Below are positions 45,729 through 54,582 of a DNA stretch of 64,000 bases, piece by piece. The stretch spans positions 24,333-88,332 of the forward strand of contig NZ_QLKQ01000021.1 in the NCBI RefSeq assembly GCF_003349955.1. The letters run 5' to 3'. This DNA is from Azospirillum brasilense (GTDB lineage: Bacteria; Pseudomonadota; Alphaproteobacteria; Azospirillales; Azospirillaceae). Both the position numbers and the translations under genes were made by a program. The notes under the pieces are model-generated. The model did no database searches. It was not told the origin of the DNA and was given only the letters and a program-made list of their open reading frames with translations. Each line of letters opens with the position of its first letter. The first letter of the stretch is position 1.

Positions 45729-46937
45729 ATGACCAGTTCCGTTGCCGACCGGCCCGACCGCCCGCCGGTCCCCCTGATCTTCGCTTACGGGTTCCGGCCC
45801 TTCTTCCTGCTCTCCGGCCTTGCCGCACCCGTCCTGCTGGCCGCCTGGATCGCCGTGCTGGCGACCGGGTCCTGGCCGGACGGCGCCGTCCCGGCGGCCT
45901 CCTGGCACGCGCACGAAATGCTGTTCGCCTTCGTGGTCGCCGCGGTGGCCGGCTTCCTGCTGACCGCGGTGCCGAGCTGGACGGGCACCAAGGCGTTGTC
46001 CGGCCGGCCGCTCGCCGCTCTGACGGCGCTGTGGCTGGCCGGGCGGCTGGCTCTACTGCCCGCCCTCGGCGTGCCGCTGCCGGTTGCCGCCATCCTCGAC
46101 CTCGCCTTCCTGCCGGCGCTCGGCGTCGCGCTGGCCGGACCGCTGGTGGCGGCGGGCAAAATCCGCAACACCGCCTTCCTCGTCCTGCTGGGCCTGCTGA
46201 CCGTCGCCAACCTGCTGTTCCATCTGGATTGGCAGGGCGTGTTGCCGGGCGGTACAGCGCTGGGCGAGACGCTGGCCATCGGCATCGTGCTGATGATGGT
46301 CGCTGTGATCGGCGGGCGCATCGTCCCGGCCTTCACCCGCAACGCCCTGCGGCTGCGCGGGCTGGACGGCACCGTCGTTTCCCGCCCCTGGGTGGAGAAG
46401 GCGACGCTCGTCTCGACGCTGCTGATGATCCCCGCCGACCTCGCCCTGCCGGGCAGCGTTGTTACCGGTCTGCTGGCTCTCGTCGCGGCGCTCGCCCACG
46501 CCCTACGGCTGGCCGGCTGGCAGCCGGCGAAGACGCTGGACCAACCGATCCTGTGGGTGCTGCATCTCGGCTACGCCTGGGTGCCGGCGGCGCTGGCGCT
46601 GAAGGCCGCGCATCTGCTGGGGGCGGGCGTGGAAAGCTCCGCCTGGGTCCATGCCCTGACCGCGGGGGCCTTCGCCACGATGATCGTGGCGGTGATGACG
46701 CGGGCCTCGCTCGGCCACACCGGGCGGATGCTGGTGGTGACCCGCCCGACCGTGGCCGCCTACATCCTGCTGACCGCCGCCGCCCTGCTGCGGGTGCTGG
46801 CGCCCGAGTTGCCGGGCGGCCTCTACTGGACCGCCTTGGAGGGCGCCGGTGCCGCCTGGATTGCGGCCTTCGCCTGCTACCTGTACGTCTACGCGCCCAT
46901 TCTGCTCGCCCCACGGGCCGACGGCCGCCCCGGCTGA
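45729..46937 (+). CDS. nnrS: NnrS-family heme/copper membrane protein
   Basis: A 402-residue inner-membrane protein with about 12 predicted helices, of the NnrS family linked to nitric-oxide tolerance and denitrification. Conserved segments are YGFRPFFLLSG at the N-terminus, WHAHEMLFAFV with the putative metal-binding His, GRIVPAFTRNAL near 200 and MTRASLGHTGR near 325. It is preceded by a Dnr-type box. Its last 49 bases overlap the end of a HAD gene on the other strand. A second, more divergent member is at 53464-54582. Confidence 0.93.
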   Translation: MTSSVADRPDRPPVPLIFAYGFRPFFLLSGLAAPVLLAAWIAVLATGSWPDGAVPAASWHAHEMLFAFVVAAVAGFLLTAVPSWTGTKALSGRPLAALTALWLAGRLALLPALGVPLPVAAILDLAFLPALGVALAGPLVAAGKIRNTAFLVLLGLLTVANLLFHLDWQGVLPGGTALGETLAIGIVLMMVAVIGGRIVPAFTRNALRLRGLDGTVVSRPWVEKATLVSTLLMIPADLALPGSVVTGLLALVAALAHALRLAGWQPAKTLDQPILWVLHLGYAWVPAALALKAAHLLGAGVESSAWVHALTAGAFATMIVAVMTRASLGHTGRMLVVTRPTVAAYILLTAAALLRVLAPELPGGLYWTALEGAGAAWIAAFACYLYVYAPILLAPRADGRPG

Positions 46938-47647
46938 GGCCCGCCGGGCGGAAGAAGGCCCATCGCGCGTGGGCTGCGTTTCCCGATGAGGCTGGTGGCG
47001 AAGCGGCGCTGGAGGTCTTCCGGATCACGGAAGATCTCCGCGCAGCCGGCCTTGCGCAGATCCTGCTCCGCGAAGCCGCCGCACAGAACCCCGACCACGG
47101 TCAGCCCGGCCCGGCCCGCGGCCTTGGCGTCCCAGGGGCTGTCACCGACCACCACCGCCTCCTCCGGCGGCAGGCCAAGCCTCTCCAACGCCGCCTCGAA
47201 GATGTCCGGGTGCGGCTTCGACCGCTCGGCGTCGTCGGACGAGGTTTCCACGTCCACCAAGTCCGTGATCTCCGCCGCGCGCTTGTAACGCTCCAGCTCG
47301 TCCCCCTTGGCCGAGGAGGCAAGCGCGATGCGCAGACCCTCGGCGTGGAGATGCTGGAACAGGCCGCGCACCCGGCGGAAACCGCGAACCTTCGGCATGT
47401 ATTTGCGGGCGAACAGCTCGTGCCGGAAATGGTCCAGCTCGTCCTCGATGCGGTCCAGATCCTTCTCCGGCACGAAGACCGGCATGAGCTGGTCGCCGCC
47501 CTTGCCGATCTGGGAGCGCACCGCGTCGAAGTCCGCGTGGTAGCCGAAATGCCGGATCGCCTCCACCCAGGCGTGGGCGTGCAAATCCACCGAGTCGACC
47601 AGGGTGCCGTCCACGTCGAAAATGACGGCTTTCAGAACGCCGCTCAT
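46889..47647 (-). CDS. HAD-superfamily phosphatase (beta-phosphoglucomutase-like)
   Basis: A 252-residue HAD-IA hydrolase. Motif I is VIFDVDGTLVDS with the nucleophile Asp, followed by an alpha-helical cap, motif II ALASSAKG, the Lys motif SKPHPDIF and motif IV VVGDSPWDAKAA. All catalytic residues are intact. GAGGAGG lies 6 bases before the ATG at 47647. The open frame above it is rejected. The Pro-rich C-terminal 25 residues overlap nnrS antiparallel by 49 bp. The substrate is unknown. Confidence 0.9.
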   Translation of the reverse strand: MSGVLKAVIFDVDGTLVDSVDLHAHAWVEAIRHFGYHADFDAVRSQIGKGGDQLMPVFVPEKDLDRIEDELDHFRHELFARKYMPKVRGFRRVRGLFQHLHAEGLRIALASSAKGDELERYKRAAEITDLVDVETSSDDAERSKPHPDIFEAALERLGLPPEEAVVVGDSPWDAKAAGRAGLTVVGVLCGGFAEQDLRKAGCAEIFRDPEDLQRRFATSLIGKRSPRAMGLLPPGGPQPGRPSARGASRMGA

Positions 47648-47750
47648 CGCCGCCTCCTCACCATGCTTTGCGCGTGTTTTTCGGGGTATTCCTTCTCGAA
47701 CAGGTGGCGCCGCCCGGCGTTCCTCGGGCCGGTGTGCGGTGCGATAGAAT

Positions 47751-47779
47751 TTGTCACATGGACCCGTCATAGCTGTGAT
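47751..47779 (+). promoter_or_regulatory. Candidate sigma-70 promoter of the 46-codon ORF
   Basis: TTGTCA (47751-47756, five of six) with a 17-base spacer and TGTGAT (47774-47779, four of six). It ends 35 bases before the ATG of the small gene. Confidence 0.45.
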
Positions 47780-47814
47780 CCGTTCACCCCTTACACAGAT
47801 TGGGAAGAACGGAC

Positions 47815-47955
47815 ATGCCCAAGACGTTGAAGAGCTACGCCGCCCTCTTCGGTCGCGCCCGCCACGCCGTGAAGCGCTTCGGCCGCCGCCGCGCCCGCCG
47901 CATTCCGATGGAGCATCTCGACCTCGGCCTGTTCCAGAGCGACATCCGACTGTGA
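47815..47955 (+). CDS. 46-residue basic protein, possibly DUF1127-like
   Basis: A short ORF with a GGGAAG Shine-Dalgarno 8 bases before the ATG and a plausible promoter upstream. The product is very basic (MPKTLKSYAALFGRARHAV, then a run FGRRRARR) and ends MEHLDLGLFQSDIRL. The layout, a basic helix followed by a short L-xx-L-x-D-I-type tail, recalls DUF1127 small proteins (RNA-binding, involved in stress and phosphate responses), but the match is loose. It stands alone between the HAD gene and vapBC. Confidence 0.55.
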   Translation: MPKTLKSYAALFGRARHAVKRFGRRRARRIPMEHLDLGLFQSDIRL

Positions 47956-47998
47956 CGATCCGTGGTCACCGGCAATGGTTGCGACGAAGCCGCCTGCG

Positions 47999-48027
47999 TT
48001 GAGCAGTCGGGCGCTCGATGGTAGAAA
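47999..48027 (+). promoter_or_regulatory. Candidate promoter of vapBC
   Basis: TTGAGC (47999-48004) with a 17-base spacer and TAGAAA (48022-48027), four of six matches each. It ends 33 bases before the vapB start, as expected for a self-repressed toxin-antitoxin operon. Confidence 0.4.
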
Positions 48028-48060
48028 TACTGTCAACGAGCGCCTGAAAGGGACCCGCCC

Positions 48061-48315
48061 ATGGGCCTGACCATCAAGGATGAGGAAGCGCAACGGCTTG
48101 CGGAACAACTCGCCGCCCTGACCGGTGAGAGCATGTCCACCGTTGTCACCCAAGCACTTCGCGAGCGTTTGGACCGGCTGCGCAGCAGACAGGGAACCGG
48201 TCTGGCCGATCGCCTTCTGGACATCGGGCGTGAATGCGCCTCCCACCTCAAGGAACCCTATCGTTCCGCCGATCATGGGGATCTTTTGTACGACGACAAA
48301 GGGCTGCCACGATGA
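48061..48315 (+). CDS. vapB: VapB-family antitoxin
   Basis: An 84-residue antitoxin of the Rv0623/PSK-type transcription factor family. The N-terminal [24 protein letters not shown] resembles the DNA-binding region, and the helical [22 protein letters not shown] segment should bind the toxin. AAGGGA lies 7 bases before the ATG. It overlaps vapC by four bases (ATGA). It is expected to neutralise VapC and repress the operon. Confidence 0.88.
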   Translation: MGLTIKDEEAQRLAEQLAALTGESMSTVVTQALRERLDRLRSRQGTGLADRLLDIGRECASHLKEPYRSADHGDLLYDDKGLPR

Positions 48316-48713
48316 TCGTGGACACCTCTGCCCTGGTTGCCATCCTGCGCAGCGAGCCGGATGCCGTGGATTACGCGGTGGCCATCGAAAAAGCGTTGGT
48401 GCGCCGCATCTCCGCAGCCAGCTTTCTGGAAACCGCCATCATCTTCGACGGCAGTCGTGACAGCATCGCCAGTCGCGGTTTCGACACGCTGGTCGACGCC
48501 GCCGGACTGGTCATCGAGCCGGTGACCGAGGAGCAAGCGCGTACCGCGCGCGATGCCTATCGCCGTTTCGGGCGCGGCAGCGGACATCCGGCCAAGCTGA
48601 ATTACGGCGACTGCTTCGCTTACGCTCTGTCAAAAGCGACCAATGAGCCGTTGTTGTTCAAAGGGCAGGACTTTACGCACACCGACATCCTGTCGGCCCT
48701 GCCCTCCCCTTAA
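48312..48713 (+). CDS. vapC: VapC-family PIN-domain toxin ribonuclease
   Basis: A 133-residue PIN-domain RNase. The acidic catalytic residues Asp4 (MIVDTSALV), Glu40 (ASFLETAII) and Asp100 ([11 protein letters not shown]) are all present, so the toxin looks active. PIN toxins cut tRNA or rRNA; the target here is unknown. The ATG overlaps the vapB stop, giving coupled translation. This is the only obvious accessory or stability module in the window. The GC content of the pair is slightly lower than that of its neighbours. Confidence 0.92.
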   Translation: MIVDTSALVAILRSEPDAVDYAVAIEKALVRRISAASFLETAIIFDGSRDSIASRGFDTLVDAAGLVIEPVTEEQARTARDAYRRFGRGSGHPAKLNYGDCFAYALSKATNEPLLFKGQDFTHTDILSALPSP

Positions 48714-48848
48714 GAGGCGCTCCCTTCACGCCCCGCGATCCCACTCCGCCATAGGACTCCCCCTCCGTCCTAGGCGGGCAAGCTGAATGTTTCCGCTGGA
48801 ACCGGCGCGCTATCGTCGCGCTGTCCATCCAGCGGAGCCTCAGCCCCC

Positions 48849-49727
48849 ATGACCGCAACGTTCGAGTCCGCCCGCTTCGAAGCCCCTGGTTTCGAGGATC
48901 GGTATTTCTCCGGCGCCGCCCTCTACGGCGACGACTTCGACGCGGCCCGGATCGCCCGCTGGTATGGGGTCGAGGCGCGGGACCCGGCGGAGGAATTTGC
49001 CCGCACGGCGCCGGAGCGGCCCGGCTACCGCTACGAATACCACGCGCTGAACCACCGCCACGCCTTCCGCTTCCTGGCCGGGCGGCGCTTCCGGCAGGCG
49101 CTGGCCTTCGGCTGCGCCGCCGGGGACGATGTGGCGCCGATCGCCGGGCAGGTGGACCGCTTCCTCGCCGTGGAGCCCATCGAGCGCTTCTGGCGGACCG
49201 ACATCGCGGGCACGCCGGCCGAGTACCGCCGACCCACGCTGGGCGGGCGGATCGACTGCGCGGACGGGGCCAACGACCTGACCGTCTGCCTGCACACGCT
49301 GCACCACATCCCGAATGCCGGCGCCCTGCTGGCCGAGTTCGCCCGTGTCACCGCTCCCGGCGGGCTGTTCATCCTGCGCGAACCGATCAGCACCATGGGC
49401 GACTGGCGCCAGCCCCGCCGCGGCCTGACCGCCAACGAACGCGGCTTCCCCGTGGCGTGGCTGGAGGAGCGCTTCGCCCGGCTGGGCTTCACGGTGCGGC
49501 AGCGCCGCTTCTGCTCCTTCCCGCTGACCGAGCGGCTGGGGCCGCTGCTGGGCGTCTCCCTGCCTTACGGCAACCCGCTGCTGGTGCGGCTGGATGAGGC
49601 GGCCTGCGCGCTGACGCGGTGGAACATCGCCTACCACCGCGACTCGCTGCGCAAGAAGTTCGCCCCCGGCGCGGCTTACTACGTGCTGGAACGCGACGCC
49701 GCTACGCCGACGCCAGCGCGTCCGTGA
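48849..49727 (+). CDS. Class I SAM-dependent methyltransferase
   Basis: A 292-residue methyltransferase. Motif I is degenerate, ALAFGCAAGDDVAPIAG near residue 90, followed by a LAVEPIE acidic strand end, LTVCLHTLHHIPNAGALLAEF (motif post I) and GGLFILREPISTMGDW. No membrane segments or extra domains. The substrate is unknown. The 3' end overlaps the convergent PLP-lyase gene by 26 bp. Confidence 0.82.
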   Translation: MTATFESARFEAPGFEDRYFSGAALYGDDFDAARIARWYGVEARDPAEEFARTAPERPGYRYEYHALNHRHAFRFLAGRRFRQALAFGCAAGDDVAPIAGQVDRFLAVEPIERFWRTDIAGTPAEYRRPTLGGRIDCADGANDLTVCLHTLHHIPNAGALLAEFARVTAPGGLFILREPISTMGDWRQPRRGLTANERGFPVAWLEERFARLGFTVRQRRFCSFPLTERLGPLLGVSLPYGNPLLVRLDEAACALTRWNIAYHRDSLRKKFAPGAAYYVLERDAATPTPARP

Positions 49728-50694
49728 AGGTCGCCGCGTCGACGTTGCCGCCGCTCAGCACCACGGCGACGGTGCGGCCCGCCGCCGGCAGCTTGCCGGT
49801 CAGCACGGCGGCCAGCCCGACCGCGCCGCCCGGCTCGACCACCAGCTTCAGCACCGTGAAGGCGTAGGCCATGGCGGCCTTCACCTCGGCGTCGGTGACG
49901 GCGAGGCTGCCGGACAGCAGGTCCTTCATCACCGGGAAGGTCAGGGCGCCCGGCGTCGGGGTCAGCAGCGCGTCGCAGATGGAGCGCTGCCCGGCGGCGT
50001 TCTCCACCCGCTCGCCGGCGGCCAGCGAGCGCGCGACGTCGTCGAAGCCCGCCGGCTCCGCCGCCCACAGGCGGGCATCCGGAAAGGTGTGGCGCACCGC
50101 CGTGGCGACCCCGGACATCAGCCCGCCGCCGCTGCACGGCGCGATCACGTCGTCGGGAACCGCGCCGATGGCCTGCGCCTGGGCGGCGATCTCCAGCCCG
50201 ACCGTGCCCTGCCCGGCCATGATCTGCGGGTGGTCGTAGGGCGGCACGGTGGCCGCACCCCGCTCCGCCGCGATGGCCCCGGCGATGGCTTCGCGGCTTT
50301 CGGTCCAGCGGTCGTAGAGCACCACCTCGGCGCCGTAGCCGCGGGTGTTGGCGATCTTCAGGGCCGGCGCGTCGCTGGGCATGACGATGACCGCCGGCAT
50401 ACCGAGCAGCGCCGCCGCGGCGGCCACGCCCTGGGCGTGGTTGCCCGACGACCAGGCGACCACCCCGCCCCGGCGCTCCTCCGGAGTCAGTTGGGAGAGC
50501 CGGTTGAAGGCGCCGCGGAACTTGAAGGAGCCGCTGCGCTGCAGAACCTCCGGCTTCAGCAGGACGCGCCCGCCGACCCGCTCGTTCAGCAGGGCGTTCT
50601 CCAGCAGCGGCGTGCGCACGGCGAAACCGTCCAGCCGCGCCGCGGCCTCCACGATGTCCTGGTGGCCGATGACAAAGGAATTCGACACGGGCAT
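49702..50694 (-). CDS. Threonine dehydratase/serine racemase-family PLP lyase
   Basis: A 330-residue fold-type II PLP enzyme. The PLP lysine lies in SGSFKFRGAFN near residue 55, with SSGNHAQG for substrate carboxylate, a CSGGGLMSG glycine loop for the phosphate near 190, and a VLSGGNVD end. No C-terminal ACT regulatory domain, so it resembles catabolic threonine ammonia-lyase, serine racemase or hydroxyaspartate dehydratase. It is the third gene of a tight operon with an SDR (3 bp apart) and an HIBADH-type dehydrogenase, suggesting catabolism of a hydroxy-acid or hydroxy-amino acid. Confidence 0.88.
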   Translation of the reverse strand: MPVSNSFVIGHQDIVEAAARLDGFAVRTPLLENALLNERVGGRVLLKPEVLQRSGSFKFRGAFNRLSQLTPEERRGGVVAWSSGNHAQGVAAAAALLGMPAVIVMPSDAPALKIANTRGYGAEVVLYDRWTESREAIAGAIAAERGAATVPPYDHPQIMAGQGTVGLEIAAQAQAIGAVPDDVIAPCSGGGLMSGVATAVRHTFPDARLWAAEPAGFDDVARSLAAGERVENAAGQRSICDALLTPTPGALTFPVMKDLLSGSLAVTDAEVKAAMAYAFTVLKLVVEPGGAVGLAAVLTGKLPAAGRTVAVVLSGGNVDAATFTDALASA

Positions 50695-50697
50695 GGC

Positions 50698-51453
50698 TCA
50701 GCGGCCTCCGGAGACGTTGAGAAGGGCGCCGGTCACGTAGGACGCGGCGCCGGACAGCAGCCACAGCACGGTTTCGGCGACCTCGTCCGCCGTCCCGGCC
50801 CGCCCGGCGGGCGGGATCAAGGCGGGGTTGTCGAGCCGGTTGCCGATGCCGGGGATGATCTGGATGTCGGTGTCGATCAGGCCGGGCCGCACGCAATTCA
50901 CGCGGATGCCCTCCTTCGCCACCTCGCGGGCGAGGCCGACGGTCAGGCTGTCCACCGCGCCCTTGCTGGCCGCGTAGCCCACATACTCGTTGGGCGATCC
51001 CAGCACGGCGGCGATGGAACCGATGTTGACGATGCCGCCGCCTTTCCCGCCGTGGCGGGTGGACATGCGGCGCACCGCCTCCCGCGCGCAGAGGACCGCG
51101 CCGGTCACGTTGATGTCCAGCATGCGGCGCAGCTCGTCCGGCGCGGCCTCGTCGAGCCGCCCATAGGGGCCGATGATCCCGGCGTTGTTGACCAGCCCGG
51201 CGGTGGGGCCGAAGCGGTCCTCCGCCGCGTCGAACAGGGCGCGGATGTCCTCCTCACGCGCCGCGTCGCCCTTCACCGCCTGGGCCTGCCCGCCGGCCTC
51301 GCGGATCGCCGCCAGCGTGGTCTCGGCCGCCGCCGCGTTGCCGATGTAGGAAAAGGTGACGGCGTGGCCGCGCCGCGCCGCCATGCGGGCGACCGCCGCC
51401 CCGATCCCCCGGCCGCCGCCGGTGACGACCAGCGATGTGAGTGTCGTGGACAT
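50698..51453 (-). CDS. SDR-family NAD(P)-dependent oxidoreductase
   Basis: A 251-residue classical short-chain dehydrogenase/reductase. Cofactor loop VTGGGRGIGAAVA at the N-terminus, LVNNAGIIG, the Ser…Tyr-x-x-x-Lys active site (NIGSIAAVLG … YVGYAASKGA) and a C-terminal VTGALLNVSGG. The substrate is not predictable. It overlaps neither neighbour but sits 6 bp after the HIBADH-type gene and 3 bp before the PLP lyase, so all three are co-transcribed. AGGAGG lies 12 bases before the ATG. Confidence 0.92.
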   Translation of the reverse strand: MSTTLTSLVVTGGGRGIGAAVARMAARRGHAVTFSYIGNAAAAETTLAAIREAGGQAQAVKGDAAREEDIRALFDAAEDRFGPTAGLVNNAGIIGPYGRLDEAAPDELRRMLDINVTGAVLCAREAVRRMSTRHGGKGGGIVNIGSIAAVLGSPNEYVGYAASKGAVDSLTVGLAREVAKEGIRVNCVRPGLIDTDIQIIPGIGNRLDNPALIPPAGRAGTADEVAETVLWLLSGAASYVTGALLNVSGGR

Positions 51454-51459
51454 GGTTTC

Positions 51460-52326
51460 TCAGCCCTCCTGCGGGTTGCCGGCCAGCCGCTCGAAGATCC
51501 GGGCGAGCGCGCCGTCGCCCTCGCGCCCCAGCCCGACCGCGGCGGCCATGGTGAAGAGTTGCAGGGCGGAGGCGGCGAGCGGGGTCGGCACGGCCAGCCG
51601 CCGCGCGGCGTCCATCACATGGCCCAGGTCGGCCCCGACGATGCCCAGCGGCCGTTGCGACGGGATGTGAAAGGGACCGGCGGCGAGGATCTCGGCCAGC
51701 CGCTGCGGATCGACCCCGGCGCGGACGCCGAAGGCCGTGGCCTCCGCCACCGCAGCAGCATGAATTCCCGTGAGCATCTGCTCAACCGCCTTCACGGCGG
51801 AGCCCTGCCCGTGCTCGGTGCCGACGCGGTGCAGCGTGCCCGACGCGGCCGCGATCAGGTCCGCCGCTCGTACGAAGGCGTCCTCGGGGCCGGAGGCCAT
51901 CACCACCATGCGGCCCTCGGCCGCCCTCACTGGTCCGCCGCCAACCGGCGCGTCGAGCATCAGCAGGTCACGCTCGGCGAGGCGGCGCCCGATGGCGGTG
52001 GCCATGTCCGGCGGGACGCTGGTGGAGAGGACGACCACGCCGCCCTTCGCCAGGGTGCCGGCCACGCCCTCGGCGCCGAACAGCACCTCCTCCGCCTGCT
52101 CCGCCGTGGCGACCAGGACGATGACGCGGTCCACCCGGCGGCCGACGTCGGCGGGCGACCCCGCGGCCTCCCCGCCATGGGTGACGAGGCTCATGCATTT
52201 GGCGGCGTCGAGGTCGCAGCCGACGACCCGGAAGCCGGCGCGGAGCAGCGACAGCGCCACCCCCATGCCCATGGAGCCGAGCCCGACGACGCCCGCGCTG
52301 CGGACCGGTTCCAACGCGTCGCTCAT
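51460..52326 (-). CDS. 3-hydroxyisobutyrate/L-threonate dehydrogenase-family oxidoreductase
   Basis: A 288-residue beta-hydroxyacid dehydrogenase. The Rossmann loop GLGSMGMGVALSL near residue 16, the substrate loop DAPVGGGPVRAAEG near 120 and the catalytic Lys in GSAVKAVEQMLTGIH near 172 are present. The K-x-x-x-Q-x-L-x-G-x-H pattern is closer to L-threonate dehydrogenase (LtnD) than to HIBADH (inference). It is the first gene of the SDR/PLP-lyase operon. Upstream is a 124-bp gap without an identified promoter. Confidence 0.88.
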   Translation of the reverse strand: MSDALEPVRSAGVVGLGSMGMGVALSLLRAGFRVVGCDLDAAKCMSLVTHGGEAAGSPADVGRRVDRVIVLVATAEQAEEVLFGAEGVAGTLAKGGVVVLSTSVPPDMATAIGRRLAERDLLMLDAPVGGGPVRAAEGRMVVMASGPEDAFVRAADLIAAASGTLHRVGTEHGQGSAVKAVEQMLTGIHAAAVAEATAFGVRAGVDPQRLAEILAAGPFHIPSQRPLGIVGADLGHVMDAARRLAVPTPLAASALQLFTMAAAVGLGREGDGALARIFERLAGNPQEG

Positions 52327-52450
52327 GATCCCCCCTTGCGGGTTTGCCCGCCTCTCATGGCCCTCGGTGGAGGCCGTTGCCCAGGAGTGTCGGGGGTTGG
52401 GACGGGGAGCGTCAAGCCGTTGCGCGCTTGCGCGACGGACGGGCCGGCGA

Positions 52451-53371
52451 TCAGCCGACCTGCGCGTGCGGAGCCGCCAGATGGGCGATGCCCTCCAGAT
52501 AGCGCCCCCCGTCGTGGAGCAGCCCCAGCGGCTGGTAGCGCTCCAGCTTGTCCGTTCCGGTCAGGTGCAGCAGATCGATCGGCGTGTGGGGGTAGACGGG
52601 CGAGCGCCACAGCCCGTCCGATCCGCGCACCGGCACGGCCATGCTGCACATCCAGTTGGCGGTCGCCGGCAGCAGCAGCGTGTTCCGCACCTGGAACATC
52701 ACGATGTTAAGGACGATCTGCTCGCACAGGAAGTGGAAGGTGGTCCGCGTCGCGTCGCGCAGGCTGTCGCGGAACAGGTCCCAATGGGGCGCGTCGTGGC
52801 GAAGCCCATAGAAGCCCAGGTTGTAATAAGGCAGCGAACCGGCCAGCGCGGCGATCTCCTCGCCGAAGAAGCGGGTGATGAGCTTGGCGCGCTCCGCCAC
52901 GGACTGGGCGTTGGCGGTGTGCGAGGCCAGGAAGGGATAGGCCGCGTCGGCCTCCGGGACGATCACGGCGTGCCCGCCGCGCACGCCCTCGACGGCGGCG
53001 TCCAGGGCGGCGACGTTCTGAACCCAGATGTCGGCGTCCAGATGCAGGTAGCACTGGAAACCGGGAAAATAGTCGCGCAGGAACGGGCGGCAGAGCATCG
53101 CCTTCCAGAAAGGGATCTGCCGGTCGAGCCGCGCCACGAGCTGCGGGTGCGGCCAGACCACCAGATCATCCCGCACCGGCGCGATGCGGTCGCAGAGCGG
53201 CGCCACATGGTCGCGCTGCGCGGCGGTCAGCCCGACATCGATCAGGCAGACCCGGTAGCGCCGACGGTCCAGCGGGCGGAGCGACAGCAGAAGCCCAACC
53301 AGAAGCTCGAACACGCCGCGATCGGCGCAGATCACGACGGCGGTTTCGGCCTCGAACGGCAAGGTGTCCAT
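52451..53371 (-). CDS. Putative glycosyltransferase (GT8/GT-A-like)
   Basis: A 306-residue cytoplasmic protein with a GT-A-type layout. An N-terminal Rossmann-like part (AVVICADRGVFELLVGLLLSL) is followed by CYLHLDADIWVQN with a DAD metal-binding triad near residue 125, and a C-terminal YNLGFYGLR … HLTGTDK region with a His that could complete the metal site. ATG 53371 is chosen (GAGGTCGG upstream). The acceptor and sugar donor are unknown. It stands alone between the HIBADH-type operon and the second nnrS. Confidence 0.65.
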   Translation of the reverse strand: MDTLPFEAETAVVICADRGVFELLVGLLLSLRPLDRRRYRVCLIDVGLTAAQRDHVAPLCDRIAPVRDDLVVWPHPQLVARLDRQIPFWKAMLCRPFLRDYFPGFQCYLHLDADIWVQNVAALDAAVEGVRGGHAVIVPEADAAYPFLASHTANAQSVAERAKLITRFFGEEIAALAGSLPYYNLGFYGLRHDAPHWDLFRDSLRDATRTTFHFLCEQIVLNIVMFQVRNTLLLPATANWMCSMAVPVRGSDGLWRSPVYPHTPIDLLHLTGTDKLERYQPLGLLHDGGRYLEGIAHLAAPHAQVG

Positions 53372-53463
53372 GGAACGCGCCGACCTCAGTTGCACCCGGC
53401 GCACCATAGCGATGGCGGTACGCGAAGGCCAGAAGCGGAGCGCTAAAAATTATTGCGCCGGAG

Positions 53464-54582
53464 TCACGCCCTGATCCGCTTCGGCACACGGAGCAGCACC
53501 CACAGCACCAGAAGATGCGCACCCGTCCAGGCCAGCGCCGCCGCGGGCATCAGCAGATCCGGCGCCGTGCTGGCCGCGGCGACGCGCAGCGCGGCGGCCA
53601 ACCCGACCAGAGCGACGGCGGCGGTGGCGGGCCGCGAAAAGTCCGGCGGCAGCGCCTCCCGCTGCAGGGTCGCCCGCACCATCATCGAGGCCGCCAGCGT
53701 GCCGAGCGCGCCCGCCCCGATGACGTGCCAGCCCGCCCCGCCGGTCAGCGGCGCCAGCCGTTCCACGCCGAGGAACAGCCAGCCGAGCCCGAGCCAGCCA
53801 TAGCCCAGATGCAGGCTCCACAGGTCCGGACGCTTCAGCACCGCGCCCGTCCGCCAGCGCGTCAGACGCGCCCATGCGGTCATCCCGGCCAGCGCGGCGC
53901 CCGCCGCCCCGATCCAGGCCAGCGGGCCGGCCGTCACTCCGGCGGCCACGGTCAGGGCGGCCAGCACCGCCCCGGCGACGCCCGCCCCTTCCAGGCGCGG
54001 CTGCACCCGCTCCACCAGTGCCCCGCCCTGCTTGCGCAATTCCCCCGCCGTGGCCGACGGGATGATGCGCCCGCCCATCACCAGCATCAGGATGCCGACG
54101 AGATGCAGCGCGAACAGGGCTCCCGTCCGCCCGCCGTCGCCGCCCCACCAGACCAGCGCCTCGGCCAGCGCGAAGGCGCCGATCACCGGTCCGAACAGCA
54201 GGTTGTGGCCGCTCTTGGCGGCGCGCAGGAAGGGCACGCCGGCCACCACGAACAGCGCCACCGGATAGGCCAGCGCCAGCGGCGCCGCGATCTCCGGCGG
54301 CAGGCCGCCCAGCACCGCCAGCCGCCCGGCCAGCCACGCGGCGAAGGCGACGCTCAGCGCCAGCCCGGACGGCCGCGTCAGCAGGAAGCCGCCGACCACC
54401 GCCAGCGCGTAGCCCATCAGCATCTCGTGCGCGTGCAGCGCCGGGGTCCAGCCGATGCCGAGCCAGCCGAAATAGCCGGCCACCCACAGCGGCACGCTGA
54501 GCGCCCCGTAGAGGGCGGCGGCGGGGAAGAACAGGCGATGCCCCCAGGGACGTTGCGGGGGCGGCGGGACGAAGGCGCTCAT
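53464..54582 (-). CDS. NnrS-family membrane protein, second copy
   Basis: A 372-residue protein with about 12 predicted transmembrane helices, related to the NnrS at 45729 but divergent. It has the [20 protein letters not shown] motif with the candidate metal-binding His, [13 protein letters not shown] near residue 170, and [12 protein letters not shown] near 300. It lacks a Dnr/FNR-type box nearby. Its ATG overlaps the stop of the HxlR regulator by four bases, so the two form one operon transcribed leftward. Confidence 0.87.
   Translation of the reverse strand: MSAFVPPPPQRPWGHRLFFPAAALYGALSVPLWVAGYFGWLGIGWTPALHAHEMLMGYALAVVGGFLLTRPSGLALSVAFAAWLAGRLAVLGGLPPEIAAPLALAYPVALFVVAGVPFLRAAKSGHNLLFGPVIGAFALAEALVWWGGDGGRTGALFALHLVGILMLVMGGRIIPSATAGELRKQGGALVERVQPRLEGAGVAGAVLAALTVAAGVTAGPLAWIGAAGAALAGMTAWARLTRWRTGAVLKRPDLWSLHLGYGWLGLGWLFLGVERLAPLTGGAGWHVIGAGALGTLAASMMVRATLQREALPPDFSRPATAAVALVGLAAALRVAAASTAPDLLMPAAALAWTGAHLLVLWVLLRVPKRIRA

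Noticed and set aside
47690..47740. EcfG-type promoter before the HAD gene at 46889-47647
   Set aside because: GGAAC-N16-TGTT on the minus strand mismatches the -10 core at its first base and has no supporting context.
48061..48713. vapBC as mark of a genomic island
   Set aside because: The neighbours are ordinary chromosomal genes, and there is no integrase, tRNA end, direct repeat or composition shift, so it is a lone toxin-antitoxin pair.
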